Positions 6,810-13,545 of a stretch of 14,541 nt of DNA are shown here, one piece after another. Under the pieces are notes generated by a model that had not been told where the DNA came from, did no database searches, and saw nothing but the letters and a program-made list of their open reading frames with translations. The stretch's first letter is position 1. The number at the start of each line of letters is the position of its first letter. Source of the DNA: Microbacterium sp. Its GTDB lineage: Bacteria; Actinomycetota; Actinomycetes; Actinomycetales; Microbacteriaceae. The stretch is taken from assembly GCA_031286555.1 (NCBI GenBank), contig JAITUD010000532.1:1-14541 (forward strand). Direction: 5' to 3'. Made by a program: the position numbers and the translations under genes.

Positions 6810-7057
6810 TGGGAGCTGAGCTCACCAAGACGCGAGGTCGACGCCCTTCCGGTCTGAGTCGTTCGCGTCCTTCAGTTCTACGCGCGGCAGGTTACGCGCC
6901 GGTGAACGGATGCCGCGAGTTCCCTTTCGAATCGCGCAACGTGCTGCATCCCGCCCCGGGACTCGGCCGGTCGCGTTCAGATGCAGTCGTCCGGATGCGG
7001 CCGGCGCACGCCGCGTCGCCGACGGGCCTGTGGAGGACAAGTCGCAATCGGGGAGGT
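6810..7057. other. Intergenic stretch without a convincing gene
   Basis: Between the tandem hairpins and the operator-like repeat before mmsA there are about 250 bp in which I see no gene with a ribosome binding site, codon pattern or motif to support it. On the minus strand the last codons before a stop at 6822-6824 read RNLPRVELKDANDSDRKG and then VDLASW, with natural-looking high-GC codon use, but the frame upstream looks random. It could be the 3' remnant of a lost gene, or a chance open frame. A TTCGAAT at 6926-6932 looks like a tRNA T-loop, but its flanks do not pair. Confidence 0.4.
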
Positions 7058-7089
7058 GGGCAGATACTAGGAACCCCTACTATCTGCCC
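7058..7089. promoter_or_regulatory. Large operator-like inverted repeat before the mmsA operon
   Basis: The arms 7058-7071 and 7076-7089 are 14 bp each and match at 13 positions around a four-base centre (AACC); the outer nine bases GGGCAGATA/TATCTGCCC are perfect. It lies 57 bp before the mmsA start and just upstream of a TATGCT -10 box, so it covers the expected -35 region. The size and symmetry suit a dimeric regulator such as a TetR- or GntR-type protein. Which regulator binds is not shown; none is encoded next to it on the + strand. Confidence 0.6.
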
Positions 7090-7100
7090 GGGAACCCGAG

Positions 7101-7106
7101 TATGCT
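7101..7106 (+). promoter_or_regulatory. Candidate -10 box of the mmsA promoter
   Basis: TATGCT matches the -10 consensus at the key first, second and last positions and lies 40 bp before the start codon. No convincing -35 box lies 16-19 bp upstream, where the right arm of the inverted repeat sits, so activation or repression through that repeat is plausible. Confidence 0.45.
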
Positions 7107-7111
7107 GGTCA

Positions 7112-7136
7112 CTGTGCCAAAGAGGGCACAGAGGAG
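7112..7136 (+). promoter_or_regulatory. Leader hairpin touching the mmsA ribosome binding site
   Basis: CTGTGCC (7112-7118) and GGCACAG (7125-7131) form a 7-bp stem with loop AAAGAG. The last stem base is the first G of GAGGAG (7131-7136), a good ribosome binding site nine bases before the mmsA ATG. The hairpin could modulate translation initiation slightly; no switch-like alternative structure is evident. Confidence 0.4.
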
Positions 7137-7145
7137 CGTCGCACA

Positions 7146-8651
7146 ATGACTCGTACAATCCCGCATTTCGTGGGCGGATCGCACTTCGAGCCCCAGGAGG
7201 GCCGGTTCGCCGACGTGTTCGACCCCAGCACCGGCGCGGTGCAGGCCCGCGTGCCGCTGGCCTCTGCCGCCGAGGTGCAGCAGGTCATCGAGAACGCCGC
7301 TGCGGCGCAGCCCGCCTGGGCCGCGACCAACCCGCAGAAGCGCGCCCGCGTGCTGATGCGGTTCGTCGACCTGGTGAACCAAAACATGGACGAGCTGGCC
7401 CGACTGCTCTCCAGCGAGCACGGCAAGACCTTCGAGGACGCGAAGGGCGACGTCATCCGCGGCCTCGAGGTGATCGAGTTCTGCATCGGCGCACCGCACA
7501 TGCTGAAGGGCGAGTACTCCACCGAGGTCGGCACCGGCATCGACGTCTACTCGATGCGCCAGCCGCTCGGCGTGGTCGCCGGCATCACTCCGTTCAACTT
7601 CCCCGCGATGATCCCGCTCTGGAAGGCCGGCCCCGCGATCGCGAGCGGCAACGCCTTCGTGCTGAAGCCCTCCGAGCGCGACCCCTCGGTGCCGGTGCGC
7701 CTGGCCGAGCTGTTCATGGAGGCGGGCCTTCCCGCCGGCATCCTCAACGTCGTGCACGGCGACAAGGAGGCGGTCGACACGATCCTCACCGACCCGCGCA
7801 TCGAGGCCGTCGGGTTCGTCGGCTCAACGCCGATCGCGGAGTACATCTACTCGACCGCCGCGGCGAACGGCAAGCGCGCGCAGTGCTTCGGCGGTGCGAA
7901 GAACCACCTCATCGTCATGCCGGACGCCGACCTCGACCAGGCCGCCGACGCGCTCATCGGTGCAGGCTACGGCTCGGCCGGTGAGCGCTGCATGGCGATC
8001 TCGGTCGCCGTCCCCGTGGGGGAGGAGACCGCGGACGCGCTGGTCGCCAAACTCACCGAGCGGCTCGCGGGTCTGAAGGTCGGTCCCGGTCTCGAGCCGG
8101 GCGTCGACTACGGCCCGCTCGTCTCCGCGGCCGCGAAGGCCCGCGTCGAGGGACTGATCCAGGAGGGCGTGGATGCCGGGGCGACGCTGGTCGCCGACGG
8201 CCGCGGCCTCGTGGTCGCCGGGCACGAGTCCGGCTTCTACCTCGGCCCCACGCTGTTCGACCGCGTCACCACCGACATGTCGATCTACCAGCAGGAGATC
8301 TTCGGACCGGTGCTCTCGGTGGTCCGCGCCGCGGACTACGAGGAGGCACTGGCACTGGCATCCGAGAACCCCTACGGCAACGGCGTCGGCATCTTCACCC
8401 GCGACGGCGACGCCGCGCGCGACTTCGCCGCCCGCGTGAACGTGGGCATGGTCGGCGTGAACATCCCGATCCCGGTGCCGATCGCGTACTTCACCTTCGG
8501 CGGCTGGAAGGCGTCCGGCTTCGGCGACCTGAACCAGCACGGCGCCGACGGGTTCCGGTTCTACACGAAGACCAAGACGGTGACGAGCCGCTGGCCCAGC
8601 GGCATCAAGGACGGGGCCAGCTTCATCATGCCGACGGGAGACCACCGATGA
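7146..8651 (+). CDS. mmsA: Methylmalonate-semialdehyde dehydrogenase (CoA-acylating)
   Basis: It converts methylmalonate semialdehyde, NAD+ and CoA to propionyl-CoA, CO2 and NADH, the last step of distal valine breakdown; the same family includes the IolA enzyme of inositol catabolism. The 501-residue length is standard. It is an aldehyde dehydrogenase fold with PFNFP at about 149-153, VLKPSE at 172-177, GFVGSTPIAEYIY near 223-235 and the nucleophile Cys282 in GERCMAIS. GGAKNH (249-254) has Asn where ordinary aldehyde dehydrogenases have the general-base Glu; this is the hallmark of the CoA-dependent semialdehyde dehydrogenases, not a defect. The ATG at 7146 follows GAGGAG by nine bases. It is the first gene of an operon and its TGA overlaps the ATG of the next gene. 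The valine role is favoured by the two following genes. Confidence 0.96.
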   Translation: MTRTIPHFVGGSHFEPQEGRFADVFDPSTGAVQARVPLASAAEVQQVIENAAAAQPAWAATNPQKRARVLMRFVDLVNQNMDELARLLSSEHGKTFEDAKGDVIRGLEVIEFCIGAPHMLKGEYSTEVGTGIDVYSMRQPLGVVAGITPFNFPAMIPLWKAGPAIASGNAFVLKPSERDPSVPVRLAELFMEAGLPAGILNVVHGDKEAVDTILTDPRIEAVGFVGSTPIAEYIYSTAAANGKRAQCFGGAKNHLIVMPDADLDQAADALIGAGYGSAGERCMAISVAVPVGEETADALVAKLTERLAGLKVGPGLEPGVDYGPLVSAAAKARVEGLIQEGVDAGATLVADGRGLVVAGHESGFYLGPTLFDRVTTDMSIYQQEIFGPVLSVVRAADYEEALALASENPYGNGVGIFTRDGDAARDFAARVNVGMVGVNIPIPVPIAYFTFGGWKASGFGDLNQHGADGFRFYTKTKTVTSRWPSGIKDGASFIMPTGDHR

Positions 8652-9823
8652 CCATGGTGACGACGACCGCCGAAGAGCGCGACGCCATCCTCGGCGCCGT
8701 CCGCGACTTCGCCGAGACCGAGCTCGCTCCGCACGCGATCGAGCGCGACGAGAAGCACCTGTTCCCGCGTGACACCCTGCATCGCGCCGGCGAGCTGGGC
8801 CTGGGCGGAATCTACGTGCGCGAGGAGTTCGGCGGCACCGAGCTGTCGCGCGTCGACACCGTCGCGATCTTCGAGGAGCTCGCCAAGGGCGACCCGACGA
8901 TCGCCTCGTACATCTCCATCCACAACATGGTGGCGTGGATGATCGACACCTACGGCACCGAGGCGCAGCGCTCCGAGTGGCTGCCGCAGCTGACCGCGAT
9001 GGAGGTCTTCGGCTCGTACTGCCTGACCGAGCCCGGTGCGGGATCGGATGCCGCGGCGATCGCCACCAGCGCCGTCCGCGACGGCGACGACTTCCTGCTC
9101 ACCGGCGTCAAACAGTTCATCTCCGGCGCCGGCGAGGCCGGCGTGTACGTGGTGATGGCGCGCACCGGCGCCGCGGGGGCGGGCGGCATCAGCGCGTTTG
9201 TCGTGCCCGCCACAGCAGAGGGCATCTCGTTCGGTGCTCCCGAGAAGAAGATGGGATGGCACGCGCAGCCCACGCGCCAGGTGATCCTGGACGGTGTCCG
9301 CGTGCCGGCATCCGCCATGCTGGGCGACGAGGGCCGCGGATTCGCGATCGCGATGTCGGCGCTGAACGGCGGACGGCTGAACATCGCCGCCTGCTCGCTC
9401 GGCGGGGCGCAGTGGGCGCTGGAGAAGGCCGTGCAGTACGTGCACGAGCGCGAGGCGTTCGGCGAGCCGCTCGCCGAGAAGCAGTCCATCCTGTTCGCGG
9501 TGGCCGACATGCGCACCGACCTGCAGGCCGCGCGTCTGATGGTGCGCGACGGCGCTCAGGCCGTCGACGAGAAGGCGCCGGATGCCACGATGCGCTGCGC
9601 GATGGCCAAGCGCTTCGCGACCGATGCCGGGTTCGACGTCGCCAACAGAGCCCTTCAGCTGCACGGCGGCTACGGGTACCTTCAGGACTACGGGATCGAG
9701 AAGGTCGTCCGTGATCTGCGGGTGCATCAGATCCTGGAAGGGACGAACGAGATCATGAGACTCATCGTCGGACGCGAGATGCTGCGCCCCGCCGGATCCA
9801 CCTCGATGCGGAGCGGGTCATGA
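8648..9823 (+). CDS. Acyl-CoA dehydrogenase, probably isobutyryl-CoA dehydrogenase
   Basis: A cytoplasmic FAD enzyme that introduces the alpha-beta double bond into an acyl-CoA and passes electrons to electron-transfer flavoprotein. The 391 residues cover the N-terminal helical domain, the middle beta domain with CLTEPGAGSDAAAI (about 125-138) and the C-terminal helical domain. The catalytic base Glu364 lies in the canonical ILEGTNEIMR. GSYCLTEPGAGSD and LHGGYGYLQDYGIEK resemble the branched/short-chain group (ACAD8 and related). The position between mmsA and mmsB is the main reason for naming isobutyryl-CoA (to methacrylyl-CoA) as the substrate; short-branched or straight-chain acyl-CoAs remain possible. 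The ATG at 8648 overlaps the mmsA stop as ATGA and has GGGAG seven bases upstream; ATG 8654 is a less likely start. Confidence 0.92.
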   Translation: MTMVTTTAEERDAILGAVRDFAETELAPHAIERDEKHLFPRDTLHRAGELGLGGIYVREEFGGTELSRVDTVAIFEELAKGDPTIASYISIHNMVAWMIDTYGTEAQRSEWLPQLTAMEVFGSYCLTEPGAGSDAAAIATSAVRDGDDFLLTGVKQFISGAGEAGVYVVMARTGAAGAGGISAFVVPATAEGISFGAPEKKMGWHAQPTRQVILDGVRVPASAMLGDEGRGFAIAMSALNGGRLNIAACSLGGAQWALEKAVQYVHEREAFGEPLAEKQSILFAVADMRTDLQAARLMVRDGAQAVDEKAPDATMRCAMAKRFATDAGFDVANRALQLHGGYGYLQDYGIEKVVRDLRVHQILEGTNEIMRLIVGREMLRPAGSTSMRSGS

Positions 9824-10704
9824 CCCGCATCGCGTTCCTCGGCCTCGGGCACATGGGGCTGCCGATGGCCGTGAACCTGGTCAAGGCCGGGCACGACGTG
9901 ATCGGCTACGACCCCGTCCCCGCCGCCGTCGACGCGGCCTCGGCGGCGGGTGTGCCGATCGCCTCGTTCGGCATCGACGCGGTCGCCGGCGCCGAGGTGG
10001 TCATCACGATGTTCCCCGCGGGGAAGCACGTGATCGCCGCCTACGAGGACGGACTCCTGGCCGCGGCCGACCCCGGCACGCTGTTCATCGAGTCGTCCAC
10101 GATCGCCGTCGACGAGGCGCAGACCGCGCACGCGATGGCGATCGAGGCGGGTCACCGCAATATCGACGCCCCGGTCTCGGGAGGCGTGGTCGGCGCCGAG
10201 AACGGCACGCTCGCGTTCATGGTGGGCGGCTCCGACGAGGACTTCGCCGCCGCCCTGCCGCTGCTCGAGGTGATGGGCAAGCGCATCGTGCACTGCGGCG
10301 GGCCCGGTCTCGGGCAGGCCGCGAAGGTGTGCAACAACATGATCCTCGCGGTGTCGCAGATCGCCGTCGCCGAGGCGTTCGTGCTGGGCGAGCGGCTGGG
10401 CCTGGAGCATCAGGCGCTGTTCGATGTCGTGTCGCAGGCGTCCGGCCAGTGCTGGTCGATCACGACCAACTGCCCCGTGCCGGGTCCGGTGCCGACCAGC
10501 CCCGCGAACCGCGACTACCAGCCCGGCTTCGCGGGCGCGCTGATGGCGAAGGATCTCGGGCTCGCGCTGCAGGCGATCGAGCAGACCACGACGGATGCGC
10601 AGATGGGCCGGCTGGCACAGCGCATCTACGCGGAGTTCGCCGCCGGCGAGGGCGGTCACCGCGACTTCTCGGGCATCATCACCGACATCCGCGACGCGTC
10701 CTGA
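9820..10704 (+). CDS. mmsB: 3-hydroxyisobutyrate dehydrogenase
   Basis: It oxidises 3-hydroxyisobutyrate to methylmalonate semialdehyde with NAD+, supplying the substrate of MmsA. The 294-residue protein starts with the Rossmann motif FLGLGHMGLPMAVNL (6-20). The substrate-binding DAPVSGG follows at 116-122, then GPGLGQAAKVCNNM (161-174) with catalytic Lys169 and the Asn pair. The C-terminal all-helical domain contains the NRDYQPGF and MAKDLGLAL blocks typical of this enzyme rather than of other beta-hydroxyacid dehydrogenases. The ATG overlaps the preceding TGA by four bases and has GGAG six bases upstream, so translation is probably coupled. It is the last gene of this operon; an 86-bp gap with its own -10 box follows. 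Confidence 0.95.
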   Translation: MTRIAFLGLGHMGLPMAVNLVKAGHDVIGYDPVPAAVDAASAAGVPIASFGIDAVAGAEVVITMFPAGKHVIAAYEDGLLAAADPGTLFIESSTIAVDEAQTAHAMAIEAGHRNIDAPVSGGVVGAENGTLAFMVGGSDEDFAAALPLLEVMGKRIVHCGGPGLGQAAKVCNNMILAVSQIAVAEAFVLGERLGLEHQALFDVVSQASGQCWSITTNCPVPGPVPTSPANRDYQPGFAGALMAKDLGLALQAIEQTTTDAQMGRLAQRIYAEFAAGEGGHRDFSGIITDIRDAS

Positions 10705-10746
10705 CGCCTCTGAGCGTCACAGGAGGTCGGGGGCGTCGGCCGCGCC

Positions 10747-10755
10747 TGGGATAAT
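10747..10755 (+). promoter_or_regulatory. Extended -10 promoter before the enoyl-CoA hydratase
   Basis: TGGGATAAT contains an extended -10 TGn followed by GATAAT (5/6 to TATAAT), 35 bp before the hydratase ATG; no -35 box is evident, which suits the extended type. In this very GC-rich context such a match is uncommon. It implies that the hydratase and immunity-like gene can be transcribed separately from mmsA-mmsB. Confidence 0.45.
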
Positions 10756-10790
10756 GGAGGGACCGCGATGATGCGGTGGAGGGAGCATCC

Positions 10791-11567
10791 ATGACCGAGT
10801 ACGAGACGATCCTCGTGGACCAGCGAGGACGGGTGGGCTGGATCACCCTCAACAGGCCGCAGGCCCTGAACGCCTTGAACAGCAGGGTGGCCCAGGAGGT
10901 CACGGCGGCAGCCGTCGCGTTCGACGCGGATGCCGGGATCGGCGCGATCGTGATCACCGGATCCGAGAAGGCCTTCGCGGCCGGCGCCGACATCAAGGAG
11001 ATGGAGGGCATGACCTCCGCCGACATGCTCGGCACCGATCACTTCGGCGCCTGGCGGGACTTCGCCGCCGTGCGGACGCCTGTCATCGCCGCGGTCTCGG
11101 GCTACGCCCTGGGCGGCGGATGCGAGCTGGCGATGATGTGCGACATCATCCTCGCCGGCGACAACGCCGTGTTCGGGCAGCCCGAGATCAACCTCGGCGT
11201 CATCCCGGGCATGGGCGGCACGCAGCGACTGATCCGTGCGGTCGGCTACTACAAGGCCGCCGAGCTGGTGCTCTCCGGCCGCCTGGTGAAGGCGGCGGAG
11301 GCCGAGCGCATCGGCCTGGTGTCGCGCGTCGTGCCGGCATCCGACCTGATCGACGAGGCGACGAGGCTTGCCGACACGATCGCGTCGAAGTCGCTGCCGT
11401 CGGTGTACGCCGCCAAGGCGACGCTGGACGCCGCGATGGAGACCTCCCTCGCCGAGGGACTCGAGGTCGAGCGGGCGCAGTTCGCCGCGCTGTTCGACAC
11501 CGCTGACCAGAAGGAGGGCATGGCCGCCTTCCGCGAGAAGCGCGAGCCGGACTTCGTGCACCGATGA
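10791..11567 (+). CDS. Enoyl-CoA hydratase (crotonase)
   Basis: It hydrates 2-trans-enoyl-CoA, and in valine breakdown methacrylyl-CoA, to the 3-hydroxyacyl-CoA. The 258-residue protein keeps both catalytic glutamates, Glu112 in GGGCELAMMCDI and Glu132 in FGQPEINLGVIPGMGGTQRL. They are 20 residues apart, as in mitochondrial short-chain hydratase. The oxyanion-hole segment AFAAGADIKEM (61-71) is intact. The ATG at 10791 has a strong GGAGGGAG six to eight bases upstream; a GTG at 10776 is in frame but lies upstream of that ribosome binding site. It follows mmsB by 86 bp and probably supplies the hydratase step missing from the mmsA operon. Its TGA overlaps the next start as ATGA. Confidence 0.95.
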   Translation: MTEYETILVDQRGRVGWITLNRPQALNALNSRVAQEVTAAAVAFDADAGIGAIVITGSEKAFAAGADIKEMEGMTSADMLGTDHFGAWRDFAAVRTPVIAAVSGYALGGGCELAMMCDIILAGDNAVFGQPEINLGVIPGMGGTQRLIRAVGYYKAAELVLSGRLVKAAEAERIGLVSRVVPASDLIDEATRLADTIASKSLPSVYAAKATLDAAMETSLAEGLEVERAQFAALFDTADQKEGMAAFREKREPDFVHR

Positions 11568-12013
11568 GCGAGAAGATCGAGACCGCGCCGGATGACGCGG
11601 ATCTGAAACTCTCCGAGGGGGACCGTCGGGAGCTGGTGGCCTGGACGCTCGCGTGCGCCGAGCGGATGCTGCCATTGTTCGGCGCCGAGCATCCGGACGA
11701 CGCGCGCCCGCGTGCCGCCCTCGACGCCGCGTACGCGTTCCTGCGCGGCGAGATGGACATCGAAGACGTGCGCAACTGGGCGTTCGCCTGCCATGCCGCC
11801 GCGCGCGAGGCGACGGATGCCGCGGCGGTGGCGGCCGCACGCGTGTGCGGGCAGGCGGCGGGCGTGGCGCACATGGCCGCGCATGCCCGGCAGGTTCCGC
11901 GGCACACGGCGAAGGCGTTCCCCGGCGACCGCGAGCGCCGTGACGAGGAGCTCGCCTGGCAGCGCGCGCAGATCCCCGCGCGCTTCGAGCACTACGTCTA
12001 CGACGGGGACTAG
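11564..12013 (+). CDS. Imm-5-like putative immunity protein
   Basis: A 149-residue, mostly helical, alanine-rich soluble protein without signal peptide or membrane segment. Its pattern is DRRELVAWTLACAERMLPLF (21-40), then EHPDDARPRAALDAAYAFLRGE, AFACHAAAREA, AAARVCGQAAGVAHMAAHA and a final DEELAWQRAQIPARF. This is the layout I recall for the Imm-5-like 'putative immunity protein' family predicted from polymorphic-toxin loci. The assignment is from memory of the family pattern, and no biochemical activity is known to me. No toxin gene, secretion signal or repeat-rich effector lies beside it. It starts inside the hydratase stop codon (ATGA) with no strong ribosome binding site of its own, so it depends on translation of the crotonase. 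A role unrelated to toxins is possible. Confidence 0.7.
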   Translation: MSEKIETAPDDADLKLSEGDRRELVAWTLACAERMLPLFGAEHPDDARPRAALDAAYAFLRGEMDIEDVRNWAFACHAAAREATDAAAVAAARVCGQAAGVAHMAAHARQVPRHTAKAFPGDRERRDEELAWQRAQIPARFEHYVYDGD

Positions 12014-12049
12014 CCAGGCAATCTACCAAGCCTGAGCAGTGCACTCGCC

Positions 12050-13003
12050 TCAGCTGTTGACCCGTCGGGGGGCGGGGAAGACCCACGAGCCGTCGAGGAT
12101 CTCGGGCCGCGGACGGTACAGCCGCACCCAGTAGTTCCACCCCGGAGTGATCGGGACGTAGTTGGATGCCGCGGGGTCGCCGCCGAAATGCACCGTGACC
12201 GAGCCGTCCGCGTTCTTCGTCGCGGTGAAGCTATTCGGGCCATACGCATCAAGGTCGTTCGCCTCGAAATACCCGTCCGAATTGTAGACAGCGATCGACC
12301 AGAAGCCATCCACCGGAACGTCCCGCACCGTCACCACGTACGGCGTGACCCCGTCGTTGTGTGCCGGCGTGACTGTCACATAGGTGGCGTCCGACTCCCG
12401 GTTTCCACCCCAGCCCGATGCTGTGCCTATGAGGTGTCGCACGGGATCGACGGAGTCACGACCGCCGAATGCGCCGCGCGAGTCGGGAACATGTGCGGCG
12501 AGCGCGACAAGGTCAGCGCGGATCGCATCCTGGCTCGCCTTGTCCCATTCCGGCAGCTCCAGCGAACCGGATGCCGCCTGATCGACGCGGATCGAGTCCT
12601 GCAGCGCAACGACGACGTCGATGTCGCCCGCCTCCGTGGGATCGACGAGGGTGCGGACGCCGACCATCGCGTACCGGGTACCGATCGTGTCTTTCGAGAG
12701 CGTGACCGATGCGGGAGCGTATGACGCGGGCGACACGTAGTGGTCTTCGTCGATCACGATCAGCGACATGAACCGACCCGCGGTGTCTGGGAGCTCGACA
12801 GTGACATCACCCGCATCCAGGTCGAAGACGATCGTCGAGTAGAGCGTGTCGCGGTTGGCACGGATCACTGACTGACTGTGAACATCCATGACCTCGCGGT
12901 GGTGATGCCAACGCGAGATCCCACCAGCCATGCGGGCTCCGGCCCTGAAATAGAAATCAGTCTCTGCGCGGGCAAACGTGTCGACCGTAACGATCTTCGC
13001 CAT
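12050..13003 (-). CDS. DUF1254/DUF1214 domain-containing protein
   Basis: A 317-residue protein with the DUF1254 block in the N-terminal half (MDVHSQSVIRANRDTLYSTI, then VTVELPDTAGRFMSLIVIDEDHYV) and DUF1214 in the C-terminal half (DGFWSIAVYNSDGYF, GDPAASNYVPITPGWNYWVRLYRPRPE). Many family members are exported; this one has no signal peptide and appears cytoplasmic. The family's biochemical role is not established. The ATG at 13003 was chosen because a promoter-like element ends six bases upstream, implying a leaderless transcript, and because there is no ribosome binding site. An in-frame GTG at 13057 would add 18 residues of poor quality. Codons are less strictly GC-ending here than in the neighbours (AT-containing stretches near 12950 and 12230), which could mark later acquisition. 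It converges on the immunity-like gene across 36 bp. Confidence 0.8.
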   Translation of the reverse strand: MAKIVTVDTFARAETDFYFRAGARMAGGISRWHHHREVMDVHSQSVIRANRDTLYSTIVFDLDAGDVTVELPDTAGRFMSLIVIDEDHYVSPASYAPASVTLSKDTIGTRYAMVGVRTLVDPTEAGDIDVVVALQDSIRVDQAASGSLELPEWDKASQDAIRADLVALAAHVPDSRGAFGGRDSVDPVRHLIGTASGWGGNRESDATYVTVTPAHNDGVTPYVVTVRDVPVDGFWSIAVYNSDGYFEANDLDAYGPNSFTATKNADGSVTVHFGGDPAASNYVPITPGWNYWVRLYRPRPEILDGSWVFPAPRRVNS

Positions 13004-13009
13004 GCGTGA

Positions 13010-13038
13010 AGTCTGCCAGCGTGAGGCGCGCAGCTCAA
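13010..13038 (-). promoter_or_regulatory. Promoter for the DUF1254 gene, leaderless arrangement
   Basis: On the minus strand TTGAGC (13038-13033) and CAGACT (13015-13010) are 17 bp apart, and the ATG begins six bases after the -10 box, where transcription would start. With no ribosome binding site present, this fits a leaderless mRNA, which is common in actinobacteria. Confidence 0.5.
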
Positions 13039-13075
13039 CGAGAACGCACAGCGCCACGGGTAGGCCAGAGACGCG

Positions 13076-13519
13076 TCAGCCGCGCAGCTCGTCGAGCACC
13101 TTCTGCAGGCGGCGCTCGCGCGTGGCATCCTGCTTCGCCTCGGCGACGGAACGAGCCATCTCCTTGCGGCGCGAGAACGACAGGTTCTCGAACTCGGCGC
13201 GGATGGCGGGGTCGGATGCCAGGGCGTCGGCGAGTGCCTGGGGGATCTCGACCGTGCGCTCTGCGTCATCGGGTGCGATGACCACGTCGAACTCGTCGCC
13301 GAGTTCGACGCCCAGCTCGGCGCGCACGGCCTTGCTGAAGCCGATGAGGTTCTGGCCGCCCATCCGGGCCAGCCGCAGCCGGGCGGTGCGGTCGGCGATG
13401 GTCACGGTGACGGGGAACGCCTTGGCGGTGCTGAGCGCGGCGACCTGATCGTCGTCGAGCACGATCGCGCCGGCGGGGCCCATCGGCTGAAGCGTGGTGT
13501 GCAGTCTCAACTCGGACAT
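13076..13519 (-). CDS. DUF1905 / YdeI-OmpD-associated family protein
   Basis: A 147-residue cytoplasmic protein. Residues about 5-90 match the DUF1905 beta-barrel pattern (LRLHTTLQPMG, AFPVTVTIADRTARLRLARMGGQNLIGFSKAVRAELGVELGDEFDVVI). Residues about 95-147 match the YdeI/OmdA C-terminal segment (IPQALADALASDPAIRAEFENLSFSRRKEMARSVAEAKQDATRERRLQKVLDEL). Members are sometimes labelled bacteriocin-protection or OmpD-associated proteins, but the function is essentially unknown and such labels should not be taken literally in a Gram-positive. The start at 13519 gives the expected N-terminus; upstream only a weak AGG is seen. It follows the SRPBCC gene by 26 bp and may be cotranscribed with it and the MarR gene. 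Confidence 0.85.
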   Translation of the reverse strand: MSELRLHTTLQPMGPAGAIVLDDDQVAALSTAKAFPVTVTIADRTARLRLARMGGQNLIGFSKAVRAELGVELGDEFDVVIAPDDAERTVEIPQALADALASDPAIRAEFENLSFSRRKEMARSVAEAKQDATRERRLQKVLDELRG

Positions 13520-13545
13520 GCGGTCAGCCTAAGCGCGCAGGCATG

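Noticed and set aside
6920..6945. T-loop-like TTCGAAT suggesting a tRNA
   Set aside because: The flanking five bases do not pair, and no acceptor or anticodon arm can be formed around it.
7884..7907. Missing catalytic Glu of aldehyde dehydrogenases in MmsA (GGAKNH)
   Set aside because: Asn at this place is normal for CoA-dependent methylmalonate-semialdehyde dehydrogenases, so it is not an inactivating change.
10703..10718. Small inverted repeat GACGC...GCGTC right after mmsB
   Set aside because: Five base pairs without a T run; common by chance at this GC content.
10776..10790. GTG at 10776 as start of the enoyl-CoA hydratase
   Set aside because: It overlaps the strong GGAGGGAG ribosome binding site that serves the ATG at 10791, where the family's usual N-terminus begins.
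12032..12053. Weak inverted repeat CTGAG...CTCAG between the convergent immunity-like and DUF1254 genes
   Set aside because: Only five base pairs with a 12-nt loop, no T run, and it overlaps the stop codon; too weak to call a terminator.
13004..13057. 18-residue N-terminal extension of the DUF1254 protein from a GTG
   Set aside because: No ribosome binding site, no signal-peptide character, and the promoter boxes lie inside this stretch.
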